Of a DNA stretch of 64,000 nucleotides, positions 35,324 to 48,700 are shown in pieces. The stretch is from assembly GCA_947568835.1 (NCBI GenBank), contig OX387607.1, forward strand, positions 9,811,701 to 9,875,700, read 5' to 3'. Every line of letters starts with the position of its first letter. The first letter of the stretch is position 1. The translations under genes and the position numbers were made by a program. The notes under the pieces were generated by a model, which did no database searches, was not told the DNA's origin, and saw nothing but the letters and a program-made list of their open reading frames with translations. The stretch is from Protonemura montana (taxonomy: Eukaryota > Arthropoda > Insecta > Plecoptera > Nemouridae).

Positions 35324-36356
35324 ACTAAACCTATAATATCAATGGTGAAGTGTAATCCATATCTCATTTCTCATATGGTAGGTTTAGGTTTGAGGACTTT
35401 TAAGAAAAGGAGAGATCAACATTATTAAGACCGATCTATAAAAATACAAATAAGAAACTTTCATTTTTGTATGAAGGAAAAGATTCATTTCAAAAGTCCC
35501 TAAATAAAATTCTGTCAAGATACTGTAAATTTGTGTAAATAGATCAGAATCGTGCTCATATGTGTGGGAGAGTTGCGTCGTTTGGTTCGCGGTCTTTGAC
35601 ATCGGGTACCCATCGGTGAGATATTAGTTCCTAGGTAGGTGGTCCGTGATATTACATCGACACGCGTGATCATGTATTAAACGTGCGGATTAATTCTTTT
35701 TAATAAATTTATGGGGACACATTGTGACCTGTGTGAACGAACAAGGCAAGGTTGATCCTTGAAATTTGAAAAAGTCATAAATATGGGTGTATTCTCTTTA
35801 AAATCCGACATTTTGAAATTTCGACCATATGGATAATAGAATACAAAATGCACATGACCTCGCAGTCATGTGATGTACCTACATAACTGCCCACCAACAA
35901 ATTACTGAAAACACCATTACACCCATTACATTTGTTTCGTGTCCAGCCCTTTTGCCCAAAAATCCCTTCCGGGCAACGACGCTACGATCCCTATGACTAC
36001 ATGGTGGCGGGAGGGTGGTAGTACCTGGAAATATAAAACACAATTAGCTGATAGCCACCCCGGCTTAACGTAGCTTCATCCCTTGAAGCGCATGTTTTTA
36101 ATCCTGTTGGACGCCAGGAACCAACCCCTACACAGCTCGAAGGTATACATTTTCTAGATTGGCCCACGGTATTAGGAGTGCCCTTTTTGCCAGGGGCGAT
36201 GATTAGGACGAGCTGCGTAACGCTATCGACAAAAATGCCACACAGTTTTCTAGCAACTTTTATCAAAATTTATACTTTTTTTCACAGTTTACACGCTTTT
36301 TTTGGAAAACAATCTCATCTTGTTTCTTATTATATTCCGTTAGACTTTTTTTTATT

Positions 36357-36447
36357 TACGTTGTTTTGACAACAGGCATTAGCTGCATGACTCGGTGAAT
36401 GAGTGGGAGATGATAAGGTTGATGTGAACCTAGCCTAGCCTAGAAAG
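36357..36447 (-). mobile_element. 5S-SINE family copy J, 3' fragment
   Basis: Reversed short tail fragment with TTGTTTTGACAACAGGCATT, CTCGGTGAATGAGTGGGAGA and GAACCTAGCCTAGCCTAGAA. Confidence 0.72.
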
Positions 36448-36737
36448 AATTAATAGAAAGAAAATAAATCTACGCTGGCATATAAATTTTTCCAAAATCC
36501 TAGTTAAATGCCGAATAATTGTCCAAAAATTATTCACTTACGGGATTTTAATTCCTTGGCTTCACCATCGATTTCAAATCGGAATATATGCTACAAAGTC
36601 CTATGAATCAATACTGCATGAGTTGCCAACACAACATAATCAAATAATTACCCTAATTACCCTTGATACTAAACCCTAGCCCGATTGTGCCACGCGTGGT
36701 GGTATATCATACTCGTGGTCTTCAAGGACTTTATATT

Positions 36738-36911
36738 GGGCAATATTTGCCCGAGACTTAGGCGCTCTAAGGTGTTTGCTCGTGAGCCCCTTATGTCCAA
36801 TAGCCGAGTTTACATTTCATGATAAAGGCATGGGCTGTAAAGTATAGAGTTGTTTGCTCTGTACTATCTACGTCCGACCGACGTCTACAAGGCAATGCCT
36901 CGAGCAAACAT
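36738..36911 (+). repeat. Inverted-repeat cluster
   Basis: GGGCAATATTTGCCC at 36738-36752 is a perfect hairpin. GGTGTTTGCTCG at 36771 is matched in inverted orientation by CGAGCAAACAT at 36901. A third TGTTTGCTC lies at about 36851. It may be a small MITE, but no second copy was found in the window. Confidence 0.5.
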
Positions 36912-38280
36912 ACTGAATAAAAGGTGAAACAGTGTTCTTGAGGTAAATTATAATGTGGACGGCACAGACCTTTGGACTTGTGCTCTATTTCTCTCCTATA
37001 ACGTCATGATTTAATCGAAATTTAAAAAATTGACGTCATTTGTCGCAAAATCATGGGTTCTGGAAGCTTGATTTATAGTTATTATATTTTTAGTAGGCTT
37101 TTTTTTTTGTTGCTCAGAAAGAATAGGTACCTGACCACTGTGAAAATTTGAGAATTTGGGAACATAGCTTTTGCTTAAATCGTACAATAGCAGATTTTGA
37201 AAACTGTAATATCCTTTCAGGATGCGTTTCTTCCTGTAGTTTCTTCACTAAACATCAACGAACACCGCCTTATCACCTCACAAATTTCAAATTATCAAAT
37301 AAGAAAAAAAACACAGCATCTGTCCCATAAGAAATCTTAAATTTGACAAAGACTCCCCTAAAAAAGTGCCAGCTCTCTTCACAGATCTGTCACAAAGTTT
37401 TACAACTCAAAGCCGATGGCGATTCCATGCTTAGCACAATGGACACACTGTACCTTCATCATTGCGTCGGATGTGTACACAACATGTCGGCAACGTGCAG
37501 GGTTCATATCACCACACCTGTATATGATAAGAACGTATCCTGCCCATGGTCTGCCCCGTGTACGTTAGCCTGGACATGGGACAAGCTGTATCTTTGTCAA
37601 TGTCTCTATACCCGAGTTTTTGCTGATAACGGAGATGATAACACATATGTTGGTCATAGGCTGACACATTTGTCCTTTTACAGGGCGCTAATCAGGGGAA
37701 ATGTTACGGTGAAAAACAAATATATACTTTCGGATTTTGGTTCCGGGAATATTTCTATGATTTTAATTTTTTAGATATTTTTTTATTTTATTCTGTTTGT
37801 GTGGTGTTTTGAGATTGAACGGGTACTATCTTTTTGATACAAGTTCAAGCTGAGACTATTTTGGGCCTTCATTGCAATATTTCACTTATATTTATTTAAT
37901 CGTTACATGCCATATTAACAGGCCCCTATTAACCTTGAAGATGAAATTCTGGCACCTCCACAAAGTAAATTTTTAGCTCAACCCACATACATTTGAAGTT
38001 GAAGTTGTTATCACCGTAGTTATCACCTCTGAAAATCAGGAAACTCAGTTTGTGATTTTTTTCCAGGGTTGAACTTAAACTCTAGTTTGTGGACCTGGCC
38101 CATGAACGTTAGTTAGTAGTACAATTTTTATTTATCATAGTACCTACTAGTCTAGCATTCCACAATAGAACTTTAAGCGTCGCGTCTATTTGAAATTTCA
38201 CGTCGTTATTCGCGTCGTTATTTGAAATTTCTTCAGTTTACTTCTAAAAATTATGCCTTTGTGAATCTTTTTTTTCGATA

Positions 38281-38597
38281 GAACATACTTCTTCGGCAGA
38301 GGCACCACCGGTAATTTTGGGATGAAATGCGGGCCAAACGTCATTTGAAAACACAACTCAGCTGATGCCCGTCATTTCCTTTTACTCCAAAGCTTTTGTC
38401 TTGCCAAGATGTTTTGTTTTCCTAGATATTATAAACATTTTCCTAACAGTTATAACAATCTTGGGAATTATTTTGAATACACAATAAGTTTTTCGAAATC
38501 ACTCTACCGAAATCACTGCTGAAATTTCATTTATGAGTTGGTAGTAATGCTGGGGGGCTATCCTTGGGCTGGTATCAATTCTCTCATGACTGTATTT
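38281..38597 (+). repeat. Dispersed repeat family S, copy 2
   Basis: Uninterrupted copy of about 315 bases: GAACATACTTCTTCGGCAGA, GGCACCACCGGTAATTTT, GCGGGCCAAACGTCATTT, CTGATGCCCGTCATTTCC, CCAAAGCTTTTGTCTTGCCA, then TTTATGAGTTGGTAGTAATG and GGGCTGGTATCAATTCTCTC. The block order is identical to copy 3. Confidence 0.82.
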
Positions 38598-41500
38598 ATC
38601 TTTCACTGCATTTTCGTAAATTCCAAAATAAGAAAAGAAAAATAACTAAAGAAGGACGTGTTCTCAAACTCATTAATCTCACCAAATGAGACTGCAGGGA
38701 GCTATCTTCAAATATTCTTTTTCACCCCTTTTCCTCTCAGCTCTGTAAGAGAAGACTCGTGAGTTTTTGAAGGACTTTTTTTGGGGTGTAAGCATGCCCC
38801 CTCCGCCCCCCTAGCATACAGATGGTGGGTGTTGGGTGCTACTGATGGACACATCGTATTTCTCGTCCAGATGGTCGAGGAGCGTCGCTAAGATCTCTCC
38901 CCACGGCGGTGTCTGGAAGAAAATGCAGCTAGCGTACTGAGGGATCTTGCCAATGGTAGGGACTGAACAGGGAACGGGTGCCCGTGGGAGGTGGACTCAG
39001 AAATAACTGTTGGTATGTTAAAATTGTATTCCTTCAATTCATACGACGCAATTTTTCATTTTTGTGATTTTTACCATGCAATCTTGAATGTCCAGAAAAT
39101 AACAAAATAATATTTAGAGCTTTTTTTTCAGTTTTCCATCAACAAAATAACAGCCCGTTCGTTTGTTATTTGCTTGGCAACAACCAATCAGAATTTTTGT
39201 AATATTTTAACGGCCTGTTAATCCTTAACTGTTAAATACCATTGTGGCGATTTAACAAGAACAGTTTCTAGCGCAGTACGAAAATCAGCAGTACAATTTT
39301 TAAAACGAAACAATCTGGACCTAACTAAAAAACACATGCGCTTCTTTAAAAAAAAAGAAAAAAAAGAGACATTGAATATGTTAGTGAACCGATGCAGGGG
39401 ACTTTCGACGTCACGGGATAGTTGGGTGCCACATGTTCATCAGCAGCCATAGGGACACCGCTTCTGTCTTTGTTAAGCCCATCTACTGATTTATAAACGA
39501 GCACAGGCTTTAGGTTTACGATCTCCATTGCTTTGAGAACTCCTCGGAGGAGGTCTTCTTCGTCTTCGCAGTCGACTTGCATTTAATGGACGTAGCGATG
39601 GTTATTTTTGTAACAGATTTTTTGACGACTGTAAAGGGGTTGGTGACTTGAAACTCTTTTGGAGATGCGGTCGAGACAGTCCGAAATCGTTCGTTATTGA
39701 AAATGTTTGCTTTGTTTTAGGCTAGGGTATATTTAGGTGATTTTTGATGAGAAATGAGATCACTGATTTTGTTTTTTGGATTTTGCTAGTGAAATAATAT
39801 TACCAGACATAGTTTTACATGAAAACCTGATAATTAAAAAAATATATATATTTTTTGGCAAATATTTTATGTTAGATTTATATTTTGCAATTATTTTGGT
39901 AGAAATTTATGCAACTTTGTATTTTTTTCTTCTTCAAAAACGTCGCTTTTTCTCGGAAATTCACTTTTTTCTACCCAATTTCTGGGATCACTGATTTCTC
40001 GTTCTCTGAGCTTGGTTACCAGCAACTTATTTTAGTAACATCCGTTTCTACGACCGCAAACTTCAATTGTTAACCACAGATATTGAGGGGAAAAGCTGTT
40101 AGATTTTCCATCTGATTATAAATTTTCATCCATTGTGCAACGATTCATACCAGAAGTACTGGAATGGTTCTCCAAGTGGGTATTAACCTAAAAAGATCAA
40201 CGACATTGTTGAAGTGGATATCTGCACCCCACCACCCCTGTTTTTTGGGGGGAAACCACATGAATCGCAGTCTTTTTATGTGTGTACCTACTCAGTAGGC
40301 AATAAAATAGATAGACCGAAAAAAATCATCGAATTCAATGAAAGATAAAATCAGTGACCACAAAAATGAACGTTTTATAGTGGAAGTCTAATCAAAACGA
40401 TTCGTGTAATTCAACCTCAATTTTATTTTCTTGATAATCTAGAAATAAATTGAGAGAATTGTTGTTCCAATCCTTGTTTAAAAATCATCGTTAACATCCC
40501 AGAAATTGCTTATTTATCCCATTCTGTAGTTTTTATGTCTTCATTTTTCAATTCAAAAGCATGGGGATTCCCAGTCTACCTTGAGCGAAAAAATGTAAAT
40601 GCAACAAAAACATTGTATGATTCCAGGAAATATACCTAAATTTTTCTAAAATAAATATTTTCGTTGTCATCTATAAACAACACAAAAAATACTAACAAGC
40701 ATTTAAAAATCAGTGGTAGATTCAGAGATGATAATATCTCCCGCCAGAGCTTCTGAAATCTGCAACTTACATCCTAACGTTTTATTCAAATTATCCAAAA
40801 ACCAACAAAAATATCTCCCAAAATATGTAAATAATTCCTAAAATACATCCTAGTCATCCCAAGCGTTTTGCAAGCATCCCCCCGAAGCGCATGCAATTTG
40901 CAACAAAAGCAACTGAAACCATTTAGAGTGGTCATTGTTGTCGTTGCCTGACCATACCATGCCGGTCACTTTCTATGCATGCCCGGGGTGGCCGCAGTCC
41001 GCATCATTTTATTGTAACAGTCATACACGAACACACGTCAATCAGTTTTTGTCTGTCATGTATCATCGAAAAATCCCCTTCGGAAGTATTCTTTTTGTTA
41101 AATAATGCCTCGTCATATACGATTTCGTAAGAGCTGAAAGCTGACTTTAGGGATGCAGTGCTGACCGTTTGCTGACGGACCAACATCTGTAACCGTACTG
41201 GTCCCACATTTGTGTTTGGGCGAACTAGAAAGTTATGATATCATATTTCTATACGTCTAGCAGAGAGGAAATATTGGCCGATTTTTACAATGAATGGTAC
41301 AGGGCCTTTAAGATTTGAGAATAATAGAATTCTTGTAGCATTTCTATATATCTTTTCTTTAATTCTTTATGCAATGTCATCTAAGAAATTACTTTTGCTG
41401 ATCTGTGGTCCCTGTTACCTAACCGCATTTTTTGACCAGTGACTTTCTCATCTGGTTTTTGAGTCTAAAATTAGTAGAATACATCTATGTTTTTAGGTGC

Positions 41501-43747
41501 TTGCAGTTTACAGTGCTCTCAACAGTTTCACTGGGTACCAATAAGTCACTTAAAAATTTTCTGGCACACCTACAACTTAATTGGCATTCCGGATCTTCTT
41601 AATTTATAATTATTGGTTAACCTTTTTTTTTAGATTTTGTTCACGTGTATAAACAGAATAATCATTACTATTAGTTTTAATGTTCTTGCGTTTGGGTCTG
41701 AATAACCGTACATGAAGTATCAACGCATGATGAACGGACAGTGGCCAACCTCTTCAATGTTGCCTCCTGCAGTGTAAGAGACCACTAGTATGAGAGAATA
41801 TCACGAAAAATGCCCTGTCAAATTTAATTTACATACAGAAAATTTATTGCCGGAAAAAAAAGAAATACGTAACCCCGTAACGGCACGTTTAACAAAAATA
41901 TCAACCATAAAAGAATTGGTCAGTTTTTCGGTAAAATCAGCGCCAACATCTGCGGCTATTTCAATGATATTTCGCCCCTCTTTACATTATGGAGAAAAAT
42001 AGTATATTTCATATGTATAAAATAATACCATTAGTTAGTAAATAGATGTTCTACCCGGTGCAGGGATGATTTTTACGTGTGCAGCAGGGGTGCCCGTCTT
42101 TTGGGGGGTGCTTGCGGACACTGGGCATGGACAGGGGTACCGCGGGGGTAGGGACAAGTTCGGACAAAAACCAGGGACTTTTCCTCACAAAACGCGTGGA
42201 CGGGCGACGGCCGACCGGACCCCCCCTTTCCCCCAATCCGAAAAACTCGTGTTGCCCCACAATCGAATCTTTGTCTGCTCATCCAGAGCAAAGTGTCATT
42301 TTTCATAAGCTGATGGTTTCAGAGATATAGTGCACATGCATTCGGGAGAGAATTATATTTCTATCTGACACTGGACACTTTAATCAATCAACTTCTCTGT
42401 AATTACAAATCTTTGTTTGATTTATTGTCCTGTTTTCATCATTTCCGTTTTTGTTAAACGATCATTTTCCGTGATTTCACGTGTCTTCAACTTTAAGGAT
42501 ATTTATAACTGTTTCATTTAGGGGATGAACGATCCCATTACATCTCTAAATAAATACTAACGGTCGTCGTTTCGAATTTCTTTTAGATTCTAAAATGTAT
42601 ATTTTTTTTCTGTGGATGACCACATTTGGCGCACCTTTTTAGGGCGCTGTGGTCAGTTGCAAATGCCTCTTCATCGCACAAATGGCAGAGGCGATTCGTA
42701 TTGTGTTTGAAATCAGATGCAAATTCCTTTATATCGTTTACCATCGTGCGGTGCCAGACTTGTGAATGGGATACCGTGAATTTATGCGACGGGTATACTA
42801 TTTTATCTGTAACTCATACCAGTAGGAATCGAACAGTCTTTTAGTGACTGAGATCCAGGTATAAAAATTATGTCCAATAACTGACCCATACTGTAAATAT
42901 TCAGACATTTTCAGTTTTGTCTTGACCGGGTACACTTTCATAAACTGATGCCAGCTGTGAGATAAGAAGAATATCGATTTTGATATTAAACGTTCTTTTA
43001 CAATCAGCTATTTCAATCAGCTGTGAAATCCAGAAGCACAACGATGCTTGAGGATACCTGTGTACACAATACCTCTACAGGTTTATATTAAAACTAGTTT
43101 TCCATCTTTTTTAAAGGAAAATTGATAATTTTCTTTTAGAAACAGTTAAATAAAAATACAACAAACCTGTTGCACATTTTTTTAGTTAGCCCCACACTCT
43201 AAAAGAAGTGAAAATTAACATGAACCCCATGTACCGAGAGAGCATTAAAAATTAATTAATTTGGATTACCGTCGCCAACATCAGCAGGGTCCTGATCCAG
43301 ACTCCCACTGATCGCAACGAAGTGGACGCGTGTCCGACGCCAAAAAGGGCGTACGACGCGCAAGCTTAGCGCGCGTTAAGCCCCCCTTTTTTTGGGTGAA
43401 AAGAATATTTGTATTCATACGGGGACTTATTGTGTATATGTGTAATTTGCGATGCACAAAACGTGTGCTGCCAGCCGTCTGCCTCGCAATCTGGACTGCG
43501 ATGTTTGATTGATTTTATCGCTTCGACAATATGTAACCCCAAAACTGTCCGGGTAATTGTTACCACACTCGATACATAGGTAAGAACTCAAATATGTGGG
43601 ATTACTTGATTAAAATAGACCCTTAAACACATTTACGGCAACTTGTAGTACTTTTTTATAGCTGATAATCGTTAGAAACAAATTAAATTATCTTAATTTA
43701 ATTAGGTTTTACCATTCAAAACAATATTATAACTTAAGATCCCAGTT
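38598..43747. other. Non-coding stretch
   Basis: A minus-strand open frame at 39346-39582 begins with a proper ATG and an acidic segment (MQVDCEDEEDLLRGVLKAM), but no family is recognised. A GC-rich patch at 42050-42310 is open in four overlapping frames on both strands, which reflects composition and not coding. Confidence 0.4.
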
Positions 43748-43985
43748 CTTAACTAGAGAGCGGGTGGAGAAATAAACGTTAGTACGAGAACCTCACTAGC
43801 CTTGCTTATAAACCTCTCGACAGCATGGATTTATGGAGAAATCATGTTGTTAGCGTTGTACCTACCGTCCCTTCTAGGCTAGGTTATGTTCATCATCATC
43901 CACTCATTCACCGATGCCATTAGACCAGTGCCACAGAGCTCGTTGTACAAACAGTGCGACAGTAAACCTCTCTAATAAATCATCA
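43748..43985 (+). mobile_element. 5S-SINE family copy K, headless
   Basis: Starts near the AGTTCTTAACTAGAGAGCGG segment, so the 5S head is absent. It then carries the core (CTCTCGACAGCATGGATTTA), the GTTAGCGTTGTACC segment, TTCTAGGCTAGGTTATGTTC, the GACCAGTGCCACAGAGCTCG block and a short tail. Confidence 0.85.
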
Positions 43986-45420
43986 GAAAAACAATCAAAT
44001 CAATTAAAGCCATGGATGACCACTACTGCAAAAAAACAAAAAATCAAATACTTGACACTTGAATTAGTGATCATATAAAATCGGTCAATTCAAGCGGTCT
44101 CTACTTTTGATAAAACTATCCTTGTGTTCTGTTCATCTCCCAAATACAACCAACTGACCCAGAGCTCCCCGTACTCAGGGTGCTATAGTCCTTTTTAACC
44201 AAAACTGCATAGCAACTCTAGAAAGAGCGCACCCTTAATTTAACACACACTATGCATATGACCTCGAAGTGCATAAGACTTTGAACAAAGCAATCATCCC
44301 CTAAATGTGCCGCCCCCAAAAGTCTGCCGCGCGAGATTGGGCATATGCATTTGACTGGCCCACGATCTGGCTTGGGCAACAGCTGCCCCCGGCCAGCGGG
44401 CAGCAAACTTTGATCGGTTTGTGCGGACACCCACGTGCTAGCAGGGGACGGGGCTAAAAAGCTGCAATGTCAAGGTGTCAAACGCGTCGTCGGGAATTAG
44501 ACGGAATTAACTCGTCGTTCGGGAGGACAGTTGCAAGGCAATTTTCAGACGACGCTTCCATTTGCAGTAACGGTCATTTTTTAACGCATCCTTTGTGTTT
44601 TTTTGTGTGTGTTTTTTTTTACTGTGTTTGTAAAGTGGTGTCAAAATTAGGCTATTCCTGGAAAATGTACAACGTGCAGTACCTACCTATACCGCGAAAT
44701 CCAGCAAGGTGGTATCACTATTTCAATGTTATTCATTTGGTCTGTATCATAAAAGTGAGAGATTAAAATAATGCATACACCTTGTAGGGTGTTTAATCTC
44801 ATATTTTCTTTATCTAGCTCTGGTTTCCAAAAATAAATAATTCTAAACGTTTTTTTTTTTATTAATAAAAATCCTAGCACATTGGAATTGACTAGGAGAT
44901 TTTTTTGATTTTTTATTCCCTGGTCCCAGTTCCAAACATAGCCATAGACATAGCCAACATTCATAGCCAAAACGACCCCGCGCTAACTCGCTGGTGCAAA
45001 TAATTGCAAGTAGTTTCTTTCTCCCTCGACTCGCCAAATTTCCCGCGGCCTCCACCGAAGATGGGCATTGCGTTTCGAACAGACGGTCAAAAGGGCCATA
45101 AAGAATGGACCAACGTCCGTTCGCCCATGGCCTGGGGTGATTCCCCAGAGTGGGGTAGGGTGCTTCCTCGGGGGTGATTCACAAGGGTGCTGCATAGTTT
45201 TCGTCAATTTAGGGGCAGAAAGGTGCCAAAAAGCCAGCAATTCACAAGCATATTGCTTGGGTTTTATTCAGACTAGATTTTGGACTGTTTAAACGATAAA
45301 CAGGCCCGTTTACACTGGGGAATTAAATTTTTGCGCCGCCACTTGTTTTGTAGCCGTTTAGCCTAGGTCGATGATCGAGGATAATCTTAAAAGAATAGCC
45401 ATTGAGTTTAGAACTACAGT
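43986..45420. other. Non-coding stretch
   Basis: GC-richer patches at 44160-44560 and 44960-45200 carry short open frames without motifs. Nothing else was recognised. Confidence 0.4.
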
Positions 45421-45782
45421 CAGAGGGCCAGCGCTAATGTAAAACTGTCTTTGCATTAAATAGCCGCCAAATGACTACTTTCCCGACAAGCACTGGCGAT
45501 GCTAGTAGATGAAGTCACTGTTGTTTTAAGTGTTAAGAAATTTAATTTAGTTATTTCTCGCCAATTATTCGCACTTGAGACTGGTTTACGCTCAATTAGT
45601 CTTTATTTATGCTAACCTCATCGATTGATATACATGTATCGATATTTTGAGTCGTAATTATTTAATTGTAGCAGATTTTAAAAGAGAACGGTCGCTAGCG
45701 CCATCGGGTATCACCTACCTTTACCACGTGTTGCATGGCTCGTTTGCTCAGTACAAAGTTTGACATTAATGCCAGTCCTCTG
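45421..45782 (+). mobile_element. CAGAGG-type MITE copy R1, complete
   Basis: The left end is CAGAGGGCCAGCGCTAATG and the right end, reverse complemented, is CAGAGGACTGGCATTAATG, so the two ends form imperfect terminal inverted repeats. Total length is 362 bases with no coding capacity. The internal sequence (CTTGAGACTGGTTTACGCTC, GTAGCAGATTTTAAAAGAG, GGCTCGTTTGCTCAGTAC) is shared with copies at 60.35 and 61.1 kb. A CAGRG-like terminus is typical of hAT-class ends, but no clear 8-base target duplication flanks this copy, so the superfamily is only a suggestion. Confidence 0.8.
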
Positions 45783-48700
45783 TCCTTACTTATAAACGCA
45801 ATGGTATAGCAAACCTGACTTAGCAAACATTATAGATATGTGGAAGACTGATGATTTCATCTACAATATAATTGCAATTACTATTTTAAGAGCGACGATT
45901 CAGTTCAGTATGTTAATTTTGTTTGAAAACCATTGCCAACCTATACTTAAAGCGAATATCATTATGAGAAAAAAGGGGTGGTTCAATTGACCATGAGTCT
46001 TACATTTGTACGCAGGGCTATTGTGCTGCTAGCTAGCTCGTATATAGCCAAACAATACTCGTCCAGATCTGGTATTCACTGTTTTATAAGACTGACCAGC
46101 TATTATGTTCTGCTTTTAGTCGGCTAGTAGGGGCTCTTTCGAGCTCTTTTGACCGTAAGGGGCTCTCAGCTTTGATTATGAGTTGTCAAATTTAATTATA
46201 GCATGCACCATCGTTATACCTGAATCACAAAGTATTTGTAATCTTTATTTTTATCGGTGTATGTACCATTATGTTGGCTACATGCAATTATAGTTTATCA
46301 TTTCTACAGAATCATTTTCTTAACGGATTCGTTGACGTTTTATTTTGTAGAACTCAGTAATATCAATTAATTAAATCAGTTACTAAAAGTGATTGTACAG
46401 AATTGTTATTTTTTTAAATAATTTCACTTCGATCGACGTACCATCATTACAATTTCTAATAGGCAGACAAAAAAAACTAGAAAATAGCGATGATAAAAGC
46501 ATGAAGTACTTAAACACTATTTTTTTTCATGCTTTAAAAAATGTAATTTAACAAATCTAACGCAGCTTTCCAAAAATAGTGTCTGGGTCGTGGTTCATCC
46601 ATTCGTTCAAGTTTTCCCCTTTTTCTTTTTCCCTATTTCGTTTATTTCTTTTTGTTTATTTCTGGTTTCCGCCGCGCGGTGATCTCCCATTACGGCGCTC
46701 AATGCAGCATCCTTCTACGGTCCTGCATGCATGGTGCATCTTCAAACACCTCCACTTCGTGAGAAAAAGAAAAAAAAAAACAGTTCAAACTTAACCCGAG
46801 TGCACTTCATCACCGAGCATCCAACATTTTAATTACTCCTTTGCCATTTCTCGTGGCAAGTCCATTCAATTTTAAGATTCCCTCCTCCTAATTAAGCTAT
46901 CTGATACGTGAAGCATTAACAAGCAATGTGGACAGCTTGCTTATGAATTTTAAAAAATTGGTGGCAGATTTTGAAGCCGAAAGGTCCGGCGACCCACCCA
47001 TCTGGTCACTCTGTATTATCCATTGCTCTTTACAAAATTTTTCCATTATTAATATGATTGTTACTGTAAAGATATTGTTGAGTCATTAATTACGTTCATT
47101 GAATCGAGAAGAATAGCAAGTTTCGAACCCGTGACCTTTCCTAGACAATGTGACTTTGATGAAGCAATTAAATCGAGTTACCTGACAAGTGATGGTGTTG
47201 GAAATGCCATATTTTAATAATAGTTTATTGACTTGTGACTCCGCTAAGCTGTGAATCATGTGTCGTTTTTTTTTTTGATATCCTATCGGAATATTCATGA
47301 TCGGTTAATTTAAAGAGTAACTCTAGAAAAACACAATGCCCTTTGTGATTGAGTATGAAACATTGACTTACAAATTGGTCAAAAGCACCGACGACCATAC
47401 CATAAGAAAATAGTATAATATACAAATTCATTTTTTTGAACTAGATGTATTTTAACGAGAGTTTTGGCAAACGAACCTCAAAATGAAACCTTGTCTTAGA
47501 TTTAGTGATTTAATGCTGTTAGGGTCAGTTTTACTACATCCAACCAATCAGCAACCTGAGGTAAAAATAACAATATAATTATTTGGTTTTCTGTCACCAT
47601 AGAAATGAGTTCTAAGCCGGCATTGTAAAACTAGCCCTTTCCTATTTTCAAATTTGACAACGATCAAAATCACTACAGCGTTCCTTACTTACCACACGCA
47701 TCTCAGAAAACGCCTACCTAACACAACTCACAGTGCGTAAGTCGCCCCCCAAAAATAGGAGCCCCCCTTTTTTTTCTGAACCCTCGTTTGGTTTTTGGCA
47801 CCCGCACCGAAATATCTGGACGTGCACATGGCAAGACTATAATTAGCCCTCGGCGCTGGCCAAAAGGGGTGGCGACATCCCTTAAACATCGCTAGGCACG
47901 AACCCACGTAGCACTCTCACAGGGAGATCTATTTTCAAAGCCGTAACTTAGCGGGCGCGGCAGATAGATTTGTCTAGATTTGATGAAAGACAAATTCGAA
48001 ATGGTAAAAGATAAATGAAAACACATGTTTTTATCGCTTTACAGCTATTTTTACCTGACAGGTACTTGCTTGTAATAAAATAAATGCAATTAAGATCAAA
48101 GATCCTTTTTAGATTCACAAATTGACAAGTGGTTGTTCAAATGAATAACAATTACGCCTTTGCTTCTTAAAAGAAAATAGGTAGTTATTAATTACTGATT
48201 AAAGACAGGACGTAAAGACAGCAATGATTCATCATTCACATTCTCCATTGATTAAAATATTGACTTGTAAACAATAGAGATTGCTTAAGACTTTGTAATA
48301 CTTTTTTAAAACATGTTTTTGAAACGCATGTCACACGATGCCGCTCGAAAGTAACTTGTCGCCGAGGCGTCGGTTGTCAAGCGTCGTCCATAAAGATTCC
48401 AACGACGCCTTTCTTCATTTGATCCTTGCGAGCGGCGTCGTCTCGTAGCCAAAGGCGTCGGCCCTTCCTTCACACGACGCTGCCTTTGGAAGCAACTACT
48501 TCTAAAATTAGTTCGTTTTCAAATAATACCATTGGTCCTCTTGCAAAGCAAAAAAAAACCCTTCTCCACAGGATGCGTCTAGGACGGAGGTCAAACCAGA
48601 GGGCACTCCAGAAATATCCAGAGATCAACAGATTGTGGCATGGGAATTTGAGGAAGATTTCACGGCTTGGTTAGCGAAGAGCAGGATTGACAAAATACTT

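Larger units (their letters stand above)
33373..38280. other. Non-coding stretch with MITE R4 and SINE fragment J
   Basis: Apart from these and the inverted-repeat cluster at 36.7-36.9 kb, only an unassigned open frame with many Cys residues was noted at 37343-37774. Its first ATG is at 37427. Confidence 0.45.

Noticed and set aside
42051..42330. Four overlapping frames on both strands
   Set aside because: Simultaneous openness in four frames reflects stop-poor GC-rich composition; none shows known motifs.
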